Of a stretch of DNA of 11,493 nucleotides, positions 1 to 7,108 are shown piece after piece (positions within the stretch are counted from its first letter, which is position 1; each line of letters begins with the position of its first letter). Below the pieces are notes generated by a model. The model did not search any database, was not told the DNA's origin, and saw only the letters and a program-made list of their open reading frames with translations. Position numbers and translations under genes: made by a program. The DNA is from Candidatus Kaiserbacteria bacterium (GTDB lineage Bacteria > Patescibacteria > Paceibacteria > UBA9973 > UBA2100), in assembly GCA_002401495.1 (NCBI GenBank), contig NVTG01000036.1:1-11493 (forward strand). The letters run 5' to 3'.

Positions 1-7
1 CTGAGTG

Positions 8-29
8 TACTTCCTTTTTAAGGAAAGTA
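8..29. repeat. Short inverted repeat just upstream of the pyrB promoter
   Basis: The arms TACTTCCTT (8-16) and AAGGAAAGTA (20-29) are complementary apart from one bulged A at 26, around a three-T loop. The element ends four bases before the -35 hexamer. It could be an operator for a dimeric regulator or the tail of an upstream transcript's hairpin. No T-tract follows it, so it is a poor intrinsic terminator. The low sequence complexity (A/T runs) means it may also be chance. Confidence 0.35.
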
Positions 30-32
30 AAA

Positions 33-60
33 TTGACATTGTCACAAATTTATCTATAAT
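33..60 (+). promoter_or_regulatory. Consensus sigma-70-type promoter of the pyr operon
   Basis: A perfect -35 hexamer TTGACA (33-38) and a perfect -10 hexamer TATAAT (55-60) are separated by 16 bases. The pyrB ATG begins only nine bases after the -10 element, so the transcript should start at or within a few bases of the ATG. That leaves no room for a ribosome binding site, an attenuator or a riboswitch. The primary sigma factor encoded in this window (4188-5381) keeps the residues that read these hexamers. Confidence 0.85.
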
Positions 61-69
61 AAGTTTTTA

Positions 70-1059
70 ATGAGCCCCGAAGAAAAAGAATTGGATAAAA
101 CCCGCAATAAGCGTGATCTTTCATTCTTTGACCTCCTATCAGTAGAACAAATAACTCCAAAAGATTTGGAGTTAATAATGGACGTCGCTCGAAAGTTTCG
201 TGAATACAAGACGTATAAATTCGCATTTAATAAAGGGCGTTCACAAGTGAACGCTTTTTTTGAACCCTCTACTCGAACAATGGCAAGTTTCGACTTTGCT
301 GCAAAGCAACTTTCAATGGATACAGTGGGGTTGGGTTCAAATAGTGCACTTTCTAAAGGAGAAAGTTACATTGATACATTACAAACAATAGACTCAATGA
401 ACGTAGCTACTATCGTCATCCGCTCTCAAGAGGCTGGGGTTTCCGAAGTTGCCAGTCGCCACACTAATGCATCAATAGTAAACGCAGGAGATGGTTGGCA
501 CGAGCACCCAACGCAGGCACTGTTAGATATACTTACGATGCTTGATCACTTTGGCTCCAAAGATTTAAAGGGGCGGTCTGTAACAATTGTAGGAGACATT
601 ATGCACTCTCGTGTATTTGGCTCTCTTGTAAGAATACTTAAAGATCTTGGTGCTGAGATAAAAGTTGCAACTCCCCTTACACTAGCTCCAGCGCACGTGG
701 AAAAGTTTGGTGTTTCTATTCACACTGATGTTGAAGAAGCCCTAAAGGGTGCTGAGGTGGTGTATGTCCTTCGGGTACAAGAAGAACGTGGAGCAAATGG
801 ATTTATTCCTAGCCTAAGAGAATATTCAAAGATGTTTGGAATATCACGAGAACGTCTTAATCTTGCTAAAAAGGATGCAATTCTAATGCACCCAGGACCT
901 GTTATACGTGATATTGATGTTCATTCTGTATTATCTGCAGTTGATCCTCAATCACACATTTTACGGCAAGTGGAGAATGGATTAGCAATACGAAAGTCTC
1001 TACTTTGGCTTTTGGCTAATCGTTGTGATGGAAAAGTAAAAGATATTGTAAGAAAGTAA
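70..1059 (+). CDS. pyrB: Aspartate carbamoyltransferase, catalytic chain (PyrB)
   Basis: PyrB condenses carbamoyl phosphate with aspartate to give N-carbamoyl-aspartate, the committed step of pyrimidine synthesis in the cytoplasm. The 329-aa protein shows the carbamoyl-phosphate loop STRT (67-70), the mobile loop lysine in SKGES (K96), HPTQ (146-149), the aspartate-domain RVQEER (235-240) and HPGP (274-277). The residue after STRT is Met where Arg is common. About 18 charged residues precede the usual start of the family fold, making it slightly longer than the typical 300-320 aa. No ATG lies between codon 1 and codon 37. A TTG at 91 is the only obvious alternative start, and neither site has a Shine-Dalgarno sequence. 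ATG at 70 is preferred because it lies at the predicted transcription start. No regulatory chain (pyrI) follows; pyrC begins one base after the stop. Confidence 0.97.
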   Translation: MSPEEKELDKTRNKRDLSFFDLLSVEQITPKDLELIMDVARKFREYKTYKFAFNKGRSQVNAFFEPSTRTMASFDFAAKQLSMDTVGLGSNSALSKGESYIDTLQTIDSMNVATIVIRSQEAGVSEVASRHTNASIVNAGDGWHEHPTQALLDILTMLDHFGSKDLKGRSVTIVGDIMHSRVFGSLVRILKDLGAEIKVATPLTLAPAHVEKFGVSIHTDVEEALKGAEVVYVLRVQEERGANGFIPSLREYSKMFGISRERLNLAKKDAILMHPGPVIRDIDVHSVLSAVDPQSHILRQVENGLAIRKSLLWLLANRCDGKVKDIVRK

Positions 1060-1060
1060 T

Positions 1061-2353
1061 ATGAGCATACTGATAAAAAACGGTCATCTTATTGACCCAA
1101 AGAACAAGATAAACGGAAAGCGTGATTTGCTTATTGAGAATGGGAAAGTAGTAAAAGTGGCAGCAAAAATTACATCTAAAGGAGCTGACATTATTGACGC
1201 TAAAGGCCTAACGGTAACACCAGGATTAATTGATATGCACGTTCATTTCCGAGAACCTGGGAGGGAGGATAAAGAAACACTTGAAAGCGGATCACGTGCA
1301 GCACTTGCCGGTGGTATCACCTCAGTAGTAACTATGCCGAATCTCTCACCGGTTGCTGATAATCAGACTGTTATTGAGTTCATAGTTAAAAGAGCAAATG
1401 AGCTGGATTTGATAAATATTTTTCCAGCAGGGTCAGTAACCCAAGGGTCAGATGGCAGTAAACTTTCTGAAATGAATGAACTAAAAAACTCAGGAGCTAT
1501 CCTTGTAACTGATGACGGATTTGATGTTCAACACGGTGGACTGCTTAAACGCGCCATGGAGTACGCAAAGACATGCGATACATTAATAATGAGTCACTGC
1601 GAGATGGAAGATATTACCGAAGGAGGAGTGATGCACGAAGGTTGGGTTTCTACCCAGCTTGGACTACCTGCAACTCCATCAATTTCTGAATCTATGGCGG
1701 TATACAAAAATATATTACTCGCAGAAGAAACCGGTGCTAGATTACACCTTACACACAACTCAACACAAGGATCCATTCGTGCGATCTATGAGGCTAAAAA
1801 ACGAGGTTCTAAAAATATAACTGCAGATGTTGCAGTTCAGCATTTTGCACTCACAGATGAAGAATGTTTAGAGTACAACACCAATGCAAAGATGTACCCA
1901 CCACTGCGTTCAACTAAGCACCTACAGTCAGTTATCAAAGGTATTAAAAACGGAACTATCGATGCATTTATAACCGATCACGCACCTCACATAGAACCAG
2001 ACAAACTTAAGCCTTTCCAAGATGCAGCTTTTGGGTTTATCGGCCTTGAAACAAGTTTTGCTACCATGAACACATACCTTGTTGAGAGCAAACTAATACC
2101 ACTGTCATTGGGAATTGAAAAAATGACTATAGGACCAGCAAAGATACTGGGCCTTTCAAAAAAGGGGCACCTCTCAATTGGTGCGGACGCTGATATCTCA
2201 ATATTTGATACTAACGAGAAATGGACTGTTGATGAAACGAAATTCTTTAGCAAAGCAAAAAACTCTCCGTTTATAGGAAAGGAGCTTACTGGAAAAACGA
2301 AGATGACTATAGTTGGAGGAAAAATCAAATTTGAAAACGGGGAAATAGTATAA
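1061..2353 (+). CDS. pyrC: Dihydroorotase, class I type (PyrC)
   Basis: PyrC cyclises N-carbamoyl-aspartate to dihydroorotate, the step after PyrB. The 430-aa length fits class I dihydroorotases of the amidohydrolase superfamily. Visible metal and active-site motifs are HVHFREPG (60-67), TMPN (91-94), TDDG (150-153), SHCE (178-181), the HLTHNST stretch (229-235, with H232 as probable ligand), PPLR (280-283) and TDHAPH (305-310) with the catalytic Asp306. The C-terminal part returns to the small beta domain (GADADISIFD, 374-383) shared with related amidohydrolases. The ATG lies one base after the pyrB stop, with only a weak purine-rich stretch before it, so translation is probably coupled. The stop TAA shares its last base with the next gene's ATG. 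Confidence 0.96.
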   Translation: MSILIKNGHLIDPKNKINGKRDLLIENGKVVKVAAKITSKGADIIDAKGLTVTPGLIDMHVHFREPGREDKETLESGSRAALAGGITSVVTMPNLSPVADNQTVIEFIVKRANELDLINIFPAGSVTQGSDGSKLSEMNELKNSGAILVTDDGFDVQHGGLLKRAMEYAKTCDTLIMSHCEMEDITEGGVMHEGWVSTQLGLPATPSISESMAVYKNILLAEETGARLHLTHNSTQGSIRAIYEAKKRGSKNITADVAVQHFALTDEECLEYNTNAKMYPPLRSTKHLQSVIKGIKNGTIDAFITDHAPHIEPDKLKPFQDAAFGFIGLETSFATMNTYLVESKLIPLSLGIEKMTIGPAKILGLSKKGHLSIGADADISIFDTNEKWTVDETKFFSKAKNSPFIGKELTGKTKMTIVGGKIKFENGEIV

Positions 2354-3105
2354 TGTCGTTGGAATTTTTCACTGACCCAACCTTACTTCCTTTTGCAATT
2401 GGCGGACTACTTATTGGTATATGGGGAGTGGTTTTTGGTGGAAGTATGTTTCTTTCAGTTCCCTTCGTTCAAATACTCTTCCCCGGAATATCCTTTGGTC
2501 AAATAGTTGGAAACATTAAAGTAGGCTCCCTTTTTCGTGGCATTGGATCAACCTGGTCTACGAGAAAACACATAGATTGGAAGGATTGTTTTTTCTACTC
2601 AATACCATTACTTATAGGTACGGTTGTCGGAGTCTCCATAATCTCCCAGCTAAGTCAAAAATGGATTCTGCCGGCAATAATATTTGCAATCATTCTTTCA
2701 GAAGCAGCACCATATATTGCAAAGTTTATAACTAAAAAGACATTTTATCTATCCTCTGTAATTACTGGAATATACGCAGGTTTCCTAGGTGCTGGAATAG
2801 GAGTTCTTCTTGTGGCACTTTTCCGTTTAAAGCACCCGGAAGACACACAAATTTCGCACGTGAAAACACAAGCTCGTTTTATAGAGTGGCTACTTGTTTT
2901 CGTTGCGGTCTTTGCACATATTGTGACTGGTAATATAATTCTAAAAATCTGGCTCGTATGGGCAACAGGAAGCTTAATTGGTGGATTTATAGGAGGACAC
3001 ATATTAAATTCAATAGGGACTCTCTCAGGCCGTATTCAAAAGGTTATACTGCGCACTAGCTTCGTATTTGCCTTAGTAGTAGCAATAGTGAAATTTATTG
3101 CATAG
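2353..3105 (+). CDS. TauE/SafE (TSUP) family membrane transporter
   Basis: This 250-aa, very hydrophobic protein has about eight probable membrane segments (roughly 12-40, 46-62, 82-100, 104-121, 133-157, 176-192, 195-216, 230-249). Two glycine-rich repeats at the start of each half, near GGSMFLSVP (29-37) and GIYAGFLGAGIG (139-150), match the duplicated design of the TSUP family. The family is known for moving sulfite, sulfonates and other small organic anions. The substrate here cannot be read from sequence. The gene overlaps pyrC by one base (TAATG), so it is translationally coupled to the pyrimidine enzymes. Movement of a pathway-related anion such as dihydroorotate or orotate is a guess from context only. 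The family call is fairly secure, the function is not. Confidence 0.82.
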   Translation: MSLEFFTDPTLLPFAIGGLLIGIWGVVFGGSMFLSVPFVQILFPGISFGQIVGNIKVGSLFRGIGSTWSTRKHIDWKDCFFYSIPLLIGTVVGVSIISQLSQKWILPAIIFAIILSEAAPYIAKFITKKTFYLSSVITGIYAGFLGAGIGVLLVALFRLKHPEDTQISHVKTQARFIEWLLVFVAVFAHIVTGNIILKIWLVWATGSLIGGFIGGHILNSIGTLSGRIQKVILRTSFVFALVVAIVKFIA

Positions 3106-3142
3106 TGTGCTTAAATAAGCCTTTGCACATTTGTACATTCGT

Positions 3143-3146
3143 GGAG
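3143..3146 (+). promoter_or_regulatory. Shine-Dalgarno GGAG that fixes the start at 3155
   Basis: GGAG lies eight bases before ATG 3155. An in-frame TTG at 3131 lies upstream of this site and would add eight residues, but it has no ribosome binding site. The ATG is therefore the better start. No convincing promoter is seen between the transporter stop (3105) and this site, which favours read-through from the pyr promoter. Confidence 0.7.
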
Positions 3147-3154
3147 ACTTAATT

Positions 3155-3730
3155 ATGACTCAGGTGTTATTTATCCTAAGTATCCTAACCGGAGCCTTAG
3201 GAGTAGTCCTGATGGTTCTTGGAGCCAGATCTATCGCAAAGCAAGACTTCTTTTCGATGGCAATAAACCACTGGTGGGGTGTCGTTCTCCTCACCCTCTC
3301 TGCCCTTATAACCTACATCGGAATTGGTGATGCAAGTTATATTTTGATGCAGCTACCGTTCTTAATTGGCGCTGGCAAAACATGGGCTGAGAAAACAAAA
3401 AGAACAAACGAGGATGATTGGTGGACTCCAAAAGAGGCTTTAACCCTTAATGGAATCCTACTGTTCTTCGGGATCGCCTATGTAATAACGTCGGTCCCTA
3501 TTGCAATCCAAATGGTCAGTGCCATTGTAATTTCAACTGCCCTTGCCATGAAAAACAAGGATCAAATGTTGATGTTTCTAATGTTGGGTCGGGGTGGAAT
3601 GTTTGGCGCAAGCGCGTGGAAATTGATCAACGATCCAACCAACGCAGCTGCCCTAATATGGACCCTGCTTATGGCTTGGGCAACAATCGACAACTGTTTC
3701 CAGTTGATAAAGATCAACCAACGCACATGA
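3155..3730 (+). CDS. Multi-pass membrane protein of unknown function, 191 aa
   Basis: I do not recognise this protein. It reads as six or seven membrane helices (roughly 4-24, 41-57, 60-74, 95-114, 116-132, 138-154, 163-183) with a charged, Trp-rich loop (75-94, containing EDDWWTPKE) between helices three and four. The short length, helix count and Gln/Pro near QLPF (66-69) loosely recall small PnuC- or SWEET-like carriers, but no diagnostic motif is visible, so that is only a suggestion. It starts 49 bases after the transporter and is closed by a strong terminator, so it is probably the last gene of the pyr operon. Hand counts give about 48-52% GC in 3181-3300, against about 38% in a 60-base sample of pyrC. 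It is the only gene here ending in TGA. Both hint at a different origin. Confidence 0.8.
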   Translation: MTQVLFILSILTGALGVVLMVLGARSIAKQDFFSMAINHWWGVVLLTLSALITYIGIGDASYILMQLPFLIGAGKTWAEKTKRTNEDDWWTPKEALTLNGILLFFGIAYVITSVPIAIQMVSAIVISTALAMKNKDQMLMFLMLGRGGMFGASAWKLINDPTNAAALIWTLLMAWATIDNCFQLIKINQRT

Positions 3731-3749
3731 CATGCGTAATTGTCATCGG

Positions 3750-3779
3750 ATAGCGTGCCCGTTAGCACGCTATTTTTTT
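3750..3779 (+). terminator. Strong intrinsic terminator of the pyr operon
   Basis: A perfect nine-base-pair stem, ATAGCGTGC (3750-3758) with GCACGCTAT (3765-3773), encloses a six-base loop (CCGTTA). A run of seven T (3773-3779) follows. It lies 20 bases after the stop of the 191-aa membrane protein and separates the pyr unit from the next gene. Confidence 0.92.
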
Positions 3780-3809
3780 ATCAAAATAATTAATGGCCAT
3801 TTCTTAACT

Positions 3810-3828
3810 CTGTAGTAAGCTTATACAG
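3810..3828. promoter_or_regulatory. Near-perfect palindrome upstream of the 104-aa gene, possible operator
   Basis: CTGTAGTAAG (3810-3819) and CTTATACAG (3820-3828) are complementary over nine pairs with a single extra G (3815). The element ends two bases before the Shine-Dalgarno AAGGAG. It could bind a dimeric regulator or fold in the leader RNA beside the ribosome site. A clear promoter is not visible. AATAAT (3785-3790) with TTAGCA (3762-3767), spacing 17, is a weak candidate that overlaps the preceding terminator. Confidence 0.45.
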
Positions 3829-3829
3829 A

Positions 3830-3835
3830 AAGGAG
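3830..3835 (+). promoter_or_regulatory. Strong Shine-Dalgarno AAGGAG for the 104-aa gene
   Basis: AAGGAG ends eight bases before ATG 3844. An in-frame GTG at 3835 overlaps the element itself and so cannot be its start; ATG 3844 is chosen instead. This is the best ribosome binding site in the window. Confidence 0.8.
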
Positions 3836-3843
3836 TGCTAGAA

Positions 3844-4158
3844 ATGAAATCTACTCAAATATTATCAGCACTTGAAAATGTCTCTGAGGTTATAAAACAG
3901 TATCAAATCCAAAACTTTGGTGAAGTTACTGTTAGTGAAGCTCAAAGACATCTACAAAAACAACAAAGCGTTAGAGAAGCGACTTCTCATGTTCTTTGGA
4001 TGAATGAGAGCGCAAAACTCTTCGTTGAAAACAACTCTCTAAACAAAGCTCAGCGATGGCTTAGCTTTGGGCAAGGAGTTGCATGGAATCAAGGTCTATC
4101 TTCTATAGATGATTTCCGGCATGCAAATATGCCTAGCGGTGTTTTGTTTGCTAAATAA
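3844..4158 (+). CDS. Small soluble protein of unknown function, 104 aa
   Basis: The product has no membrane segment or signal peptide and looks mostly helical. The first ~45 residues are a Gln/Glu-rich amphipathic stretch. The C-terminal half carries a Trp/Gly-containing segment, QRWLSFGQGVAWNQG (71-85), followed by SSIDDFRHANMP (86-97). That segment reminds me of small phage and CPR hypothetical proteins with an RWLGFxQG-like pattern, but this is recollection without a search, and no function is claimed. The gene stands alone: a terminator lies upstream (3750-3779), its own terminator lies downstream (4164-4189), and rpoD is convergent. The strong ribosome site and the palindrome at 3810-3828 suggest its own regulation. 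The reading frame, start and terminator make it a real gene with good confidence. Confidence 0.85.
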   Translation: MKSTQILSALENVSEVIKQYQIQNFGEVTVSEAQRHLQKQQSVREATSHVLWMNESAKLFVENNSLNKAQRWLSFGQGVAWNQGLSSIDDFRHANMPSGVLFAK

Positions 4159-4163
4159 CTTAG

Positions 4164-4189
4164 CGTCCACCTCGTGTGGGCGTTTTTTT
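4164..4189 (+). terminator. Intrinsic terminator between the 104-aa gene and rpoD
   Basis: CGTCCAC (4164-4170) pairs with GTGGGCG (4176-4182), with one G-T pair, around a five-base loop. Seven T follow (4183-4189). It serves the + strand gene. Its T-run overlaps the last codon of the convergent rpoD by two bases. Read from the - strand it lacks a good T-run, so it is at best a weak terminator for rpoD. Confidence 0.85.
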
Positions 4190-5381
4190 AATAATTCTTA
4201 AGTTGAGCTGCTCTTTCGTGAAAACGAATTTTCTCTAATGCTTTTGCTTCAATCTGACGAATACGCTCGCGTGTTACACCGAACATCTTTCCTACTTCTT
4301 CAAGTGTATGACAAATTCCTTCGTCGTTAAGCCCGTTACGCATTTCTAGAATTTTTCTTTCTTTATCTGAAAGTTCTTCAAGTACTGCTGTTATGTGTTC
4401 TGAAAGAATACGACGACTAGCAGCTTGATCTGGAGATTCCATTTTATCGTCTGCGATAAAGTGTCCTAGAGTAGACTTATCCTCTCCTTCATCTCCTACT
4501 GGAGATTCAAGACTTACAGTTGCCTGACTAATCTTTTGAATGTGGTGAATCTTTTCAACATCCAGTCCCATTTCAACAGCAACTTCCTCTGGCATAGGGT
4601 CACGTCCAAGGTGTTGAGAAAGTTCTCGAACTCTTTGTTTATATTTTGCGATTGTCTCAACCATGTGAACAGGAATACGAATAGTTCGTGACTGATCGGC
4701 TAATGCTCTTGTGATTGCTTGGCGAATCCACCAAGTAGCGTAGGTTGAGAATTTATATCCTTTTGTGTAATCAAATTTATCTACGGCCTTGAATAGTCCT
4801 AGGTTTCCCTCTTGAATTAAGTCCAAAAGCGTTAGGTCACTTGAACGTCCTACGTATTTCTTTGCAATTGAAACTACTAGTCGTAAGTTTGATCTCGCTA
4901 GAATTCCACGAGCCTCATCGTCATCATTTTCAATACGCATAGCAAGTTCCCTTTCTTGTGCTGCTACAAGTAGTGGATACTGCCCAATTTCTCTTAAATA
5001 CATTTGTACTGAATCTCTTGAAGAATCGGTTCCTGAACCGAATTTCTTTTTATCAAGAACAGCTGGAGTGTATTCTTCCAACATTCCACCGCTTTCAAGG
5101 ACATCAATGCTGGCAATTGAAAATCTATCGTAGAGTTCTTCTAAGAATTTTATATCTTGTTCAATTGTAGGAAACTCTTTAAGAATCTCTGCGTAGGTAA
5201 TGTATCCTCTCTCGTGTCCCTTCTTCATCAACTTTTCAGCTTGTCGTTCTTTCTTTGACGCACCTTTCTTTGGCGGAGTACGCTTTGGAGTCATTTTCTT
5301 TGGAACAGCCTTTTTTACCTCTACTTTCTTAACAGTAGTTTTCTTTTTTGCTATAACTTTTTTTGCCTTCTTTTGAGCCAT
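4188..5381 (-). CDS. rpoD: Primary sigma factor, sigma-70/SigA type (RpoD)
   Basis: This factor directs RNA polymerase to housekeeping promoters. The 397-aa protein has a shortened region 1.1-like segment ([13 protein letters not shown], 53-65), region 1.2 ([16 protein letters not shown], 123-138), regions 2.1-2.4 (about 145-240, including [20 protein letters not shown] and DQSRTIRIP), region 3 and region 4.2 ([20 protein letters not shown], 359-378). Q221 and T224 in region 2.4 and R371/E372 with R375 in region 4.2 correspond to the -10 and -35 readers, which agrees with the consensus promoter at pyrB. The first 46 residues contain 18 Lys in AKK/PKK-like repeats, which is unusual (see findings). 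Internal Met30 and Met52 could be alternative starts. None of the three has a Shine-Dalgarno sequence, so the longest frame is kept. It is last in the rpoB-rpoC-dnaG-rpoD cluster, 41 bases after dnaG. Confidence 0.97.
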   Translation of the reverse strand: MAQKKAKKVIAKKKTTVKKVEVKKAVPKKMTPKRTPPKKGASKKERQAEKLMKKGHERGYITYAEILKEFPTIEQDIKFLEELYDRFSIASIDVLESGGMLEEYTPAVLDKKKFGSGTDSSRDSVQMYLREIGQYPLLVAAQERELAMRIENDDDEARGILARSNLRLVVSIAKKYVGRSSDLTLLDLIQEGNLGLFKAVDKFDYTKGYKFSTYATWWIRQAITRALADQSRTIRIPVHMVETIAKYKQRVRELSQHLGRDPMPEEVAVEMGLDVEKIHHIQKISQATVSLESPVGDEGEDKSTLGHFIADDKMESPDQAASRRILSEHITAVLEELSDKERKILEMRNGLNDEGICHTLEEVGKMFGVTRERIRQIEAKALEKIRFHERAAQLKNY

Positions 5382-5422
5382 ATATTAGAGTACTTTATAG
5401 TTTTTCTAGTAAAATACAAGGT

Positions 5423-7090
5423 TTATTTAAGATTTGTTAGCTTTTCTACGTATTTAGCTATATCTTTCTCATTCCCCTCACTTTCCGCTCTCCTTAATGC
5501 TGTTGTTATTACACCTCTCTCCTTCTTTAAATTTAGTCTTTCCAACCTTTCTAAAAGTTCGTTTGTTGCATTCTTCATTTGATCTTCCGTGCTGTATAGG
5601 AGTTCAAACTTAAATGCTGCCTCTACTTCTCCTTTTAACCTGTCTTCATTTGCTTTAAAACCTATTGGTGTTAGTACATTTTCAATTTGTTTTTTAAGTC
5701 CCTTAATATCTACAAATGGTTCTTTAAGACTCTTCTGCCATAGGTACATGAGCATTAATTCTTCCTCGGCTCCTGTTCGTTGTTTTTCCTCGCGTTTTTC
5801 TTTGGTGATTCCTTCGTTGATGGGTTGAATCTTTATTTTAGATAATTCTTGTCGTACCGCTTCTTCCTTAACATTAAGTTGGGCTGCTACCCTTTGGATA
5901 AAATGACTTTTGTCTATCTCACTTGATATATCGTGAAGATATGGAAGCACCTCTCTCTGAACCGTTAACTTAAAAGTTCGCTCATCCTTAGTGGTTTTTC
6001 TGTAGTGATCAAGAAGAAAGTCGACTACGTGCTTAGACTCTTTTATTACACCCTTCCAGGCATCAATATTTCCTTTTTCTAGAATGTCTGCCGGATCACT
6101 TCCTTCAGGGAGTGCTGCAATTTTTACATCAAATCCGGCACGTAGGGCTGCTCTTGCTGATTTTCCTGCACTTGTTATCCCAGCGTCGTCAGCATCAAGT
6201 GCAATACAGAGATTGTTCGACATTCTTCCTAGAAGTGTAATGTGCTCGGGAGTAAGTGCAGTTCCTGAAAGTGCTACCGTGTTTGTGTATTTTGCTTGGT
6301 GAGTGGCTATTAAATCCATCTGCCCTTCTACTAGTACTGCAAAGTTCGTCTTTCGTATTGCTTGTCGTGCTCTGTCGTATCCGTAGAGGATTTTTGACTT
6401 GTGATAGAGAGAAGTTTCAGGGGAGTTTATGTACTTACCAGTGTTGTCGTTTTCTTTATCAAATATTCGTCCTGAGAAAGCAACTACCCTTCCTACACTA
6501 TCTGTTATCGGAAACATTATTCTAGAGCGGAATCTGTCATAGGCTCCCTTATCTGCCTTTTTAATCAATCCTGCATCTTCAATTTGTTTTTCAGTGAAAT
6601 CTAGTGACGTTAGGTGTTCAAATGCATCTCTCCAACTATCCGGTGCAAATCCTAATCTAAATGAAGAAACAGTCTCTTCATTAAATCCGCGGTCTGTAAG
6701 GTACTTTAGTGCCTTTTTGTTTTTCTTAAGATTGTCTTCGTAAAAAACAGTTACGGCTTCAAGTACTGAGAAGAGGGAATCCTTGTCGTCTTTCTTTTCT
6801 CCTTTGTTGAAAACTAGTTCAACTCCTGCTTTATCCGCTAACATCTTTAATGCTCCTCGGAAATCTAATCCTTCAATTTCTTGGATAAAAGTGAACACAT
6901 CTCCTCCAACACCACATCCAAAGCAGTGGTATGTGTCGCGCATTGGAGAAACAACAAAGGATGGTGTCTTTTCAGCATGGAAAGGACACTTGCCTTTTAA
7001 GTTGCTTCCAGCTTGTTTCAGCTCGACATATTGCCCAACCACTTCCTCAATGGTTAAGCGTTCTTTGATTTGCTCAACATTATTACTCAT
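5423..7090 (-). CDS. dnaG: DNA primase (DnaG)
   Basis: DnaG synthesises RNA primers for the replisome. The 555-aa length is close to E. coli (581 aa). The N-terminal zinc domain has Cys35, His38, Cys56 and Cys59 (KCPFH, YHCFGCG). The catalytic core follows, with a TOPRIM domain: the acid in VEGQMDL (Glu255) and the ALDADDAG segment (297-304, Asp299 and Asp301), with SDPADIL (331-337) after it. A charged, low-complexity linker (about 420-442) leads to a helical C-terminal region (443-555) where the helicase-binding domain is expected. The N-terminus VEQIKERLTIEEVV is standard for the family, which supports ATG 7090 although no Shine-Dalgarno sequence precedes it. It begins 18 bases after rpoC. 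Confidence 0.97.
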   Translation of the reverse strand: MSNNVEQIKERLTIEEVVGQYVELKQAGSNLKGKCPFHAEKTPSFVVSPMRDTYHCFGCGVGGDVFTFIQEIEGLDFRGALKMLADKAGVELVFNKGEKKDDKDSLFSVLEAVTVFYEDNLKKNKKALKYLTDRGFNEETVSSFRLGFAPDSWRDAFEHLTSLDFTEKQIEDAGLIKKADKGAYDRFRSRIMFPITDSVGRVVAFSGRIFDKENDNTGKYINSPETSLYHKSKILYGYDRARQAIRKTNFAVLVEGQMDLIATHQAKYTNTVALSGTALTPEHITLLGRMSNNLCIALDADDAGITSAGKSARAALRAGFDVKIAALPEGSDPADILEKGNIDAWKGVIKESKHVVDFLLDHYRKTTKDERTFKLTVQREVLPYLHDISSEIDKSHFIQRVAAQLNVKEEAVRQELSKIKIQPINEGITKEKREEKQRTGAEEELMLMYLWQKSLKEPFVDIKGLKKQIENVLTPIGFKANEDRLKGEVEAAFKFELLYSTEDQMKNATNELLERLERLNLKKERGVITTALRRAESEGNEKDIAKYVEKLTNLK

Positions 7091-7108
7091 ATGGCGATTG
7101 TAACACGC

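Noticed and set aside
3106..3130. Hairpin after the transporter gene (GCTTA-AA-TAAGC within a TGTGC/GCACA pair) as a terminator
   Set aside because: The stem is short and A/T-rich and no T-run follows. The next gene has no clear promoter, so read-through is more likely.
3728..3730. TGA read as glycine (genetic code 25, as in Gracilibacteria/SR1)
   Set aside because: All long housekeeping frames, including 1,217 codons of rpoC, have no in-frame TGA. Under code 25 many would be expected. TGA here is an ordinary stop 20 bases before a terminator.
5382..5422. Possible internal promoter for rpoD on the - strand (TATAAA, 12 bases before the ATG)
   Set aside because: The -10-like hexamer is good, but the only -35-like match (TTGTAT) is weak and the spacing of 14 is too short. 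The stretch is also simply A/T-rich.
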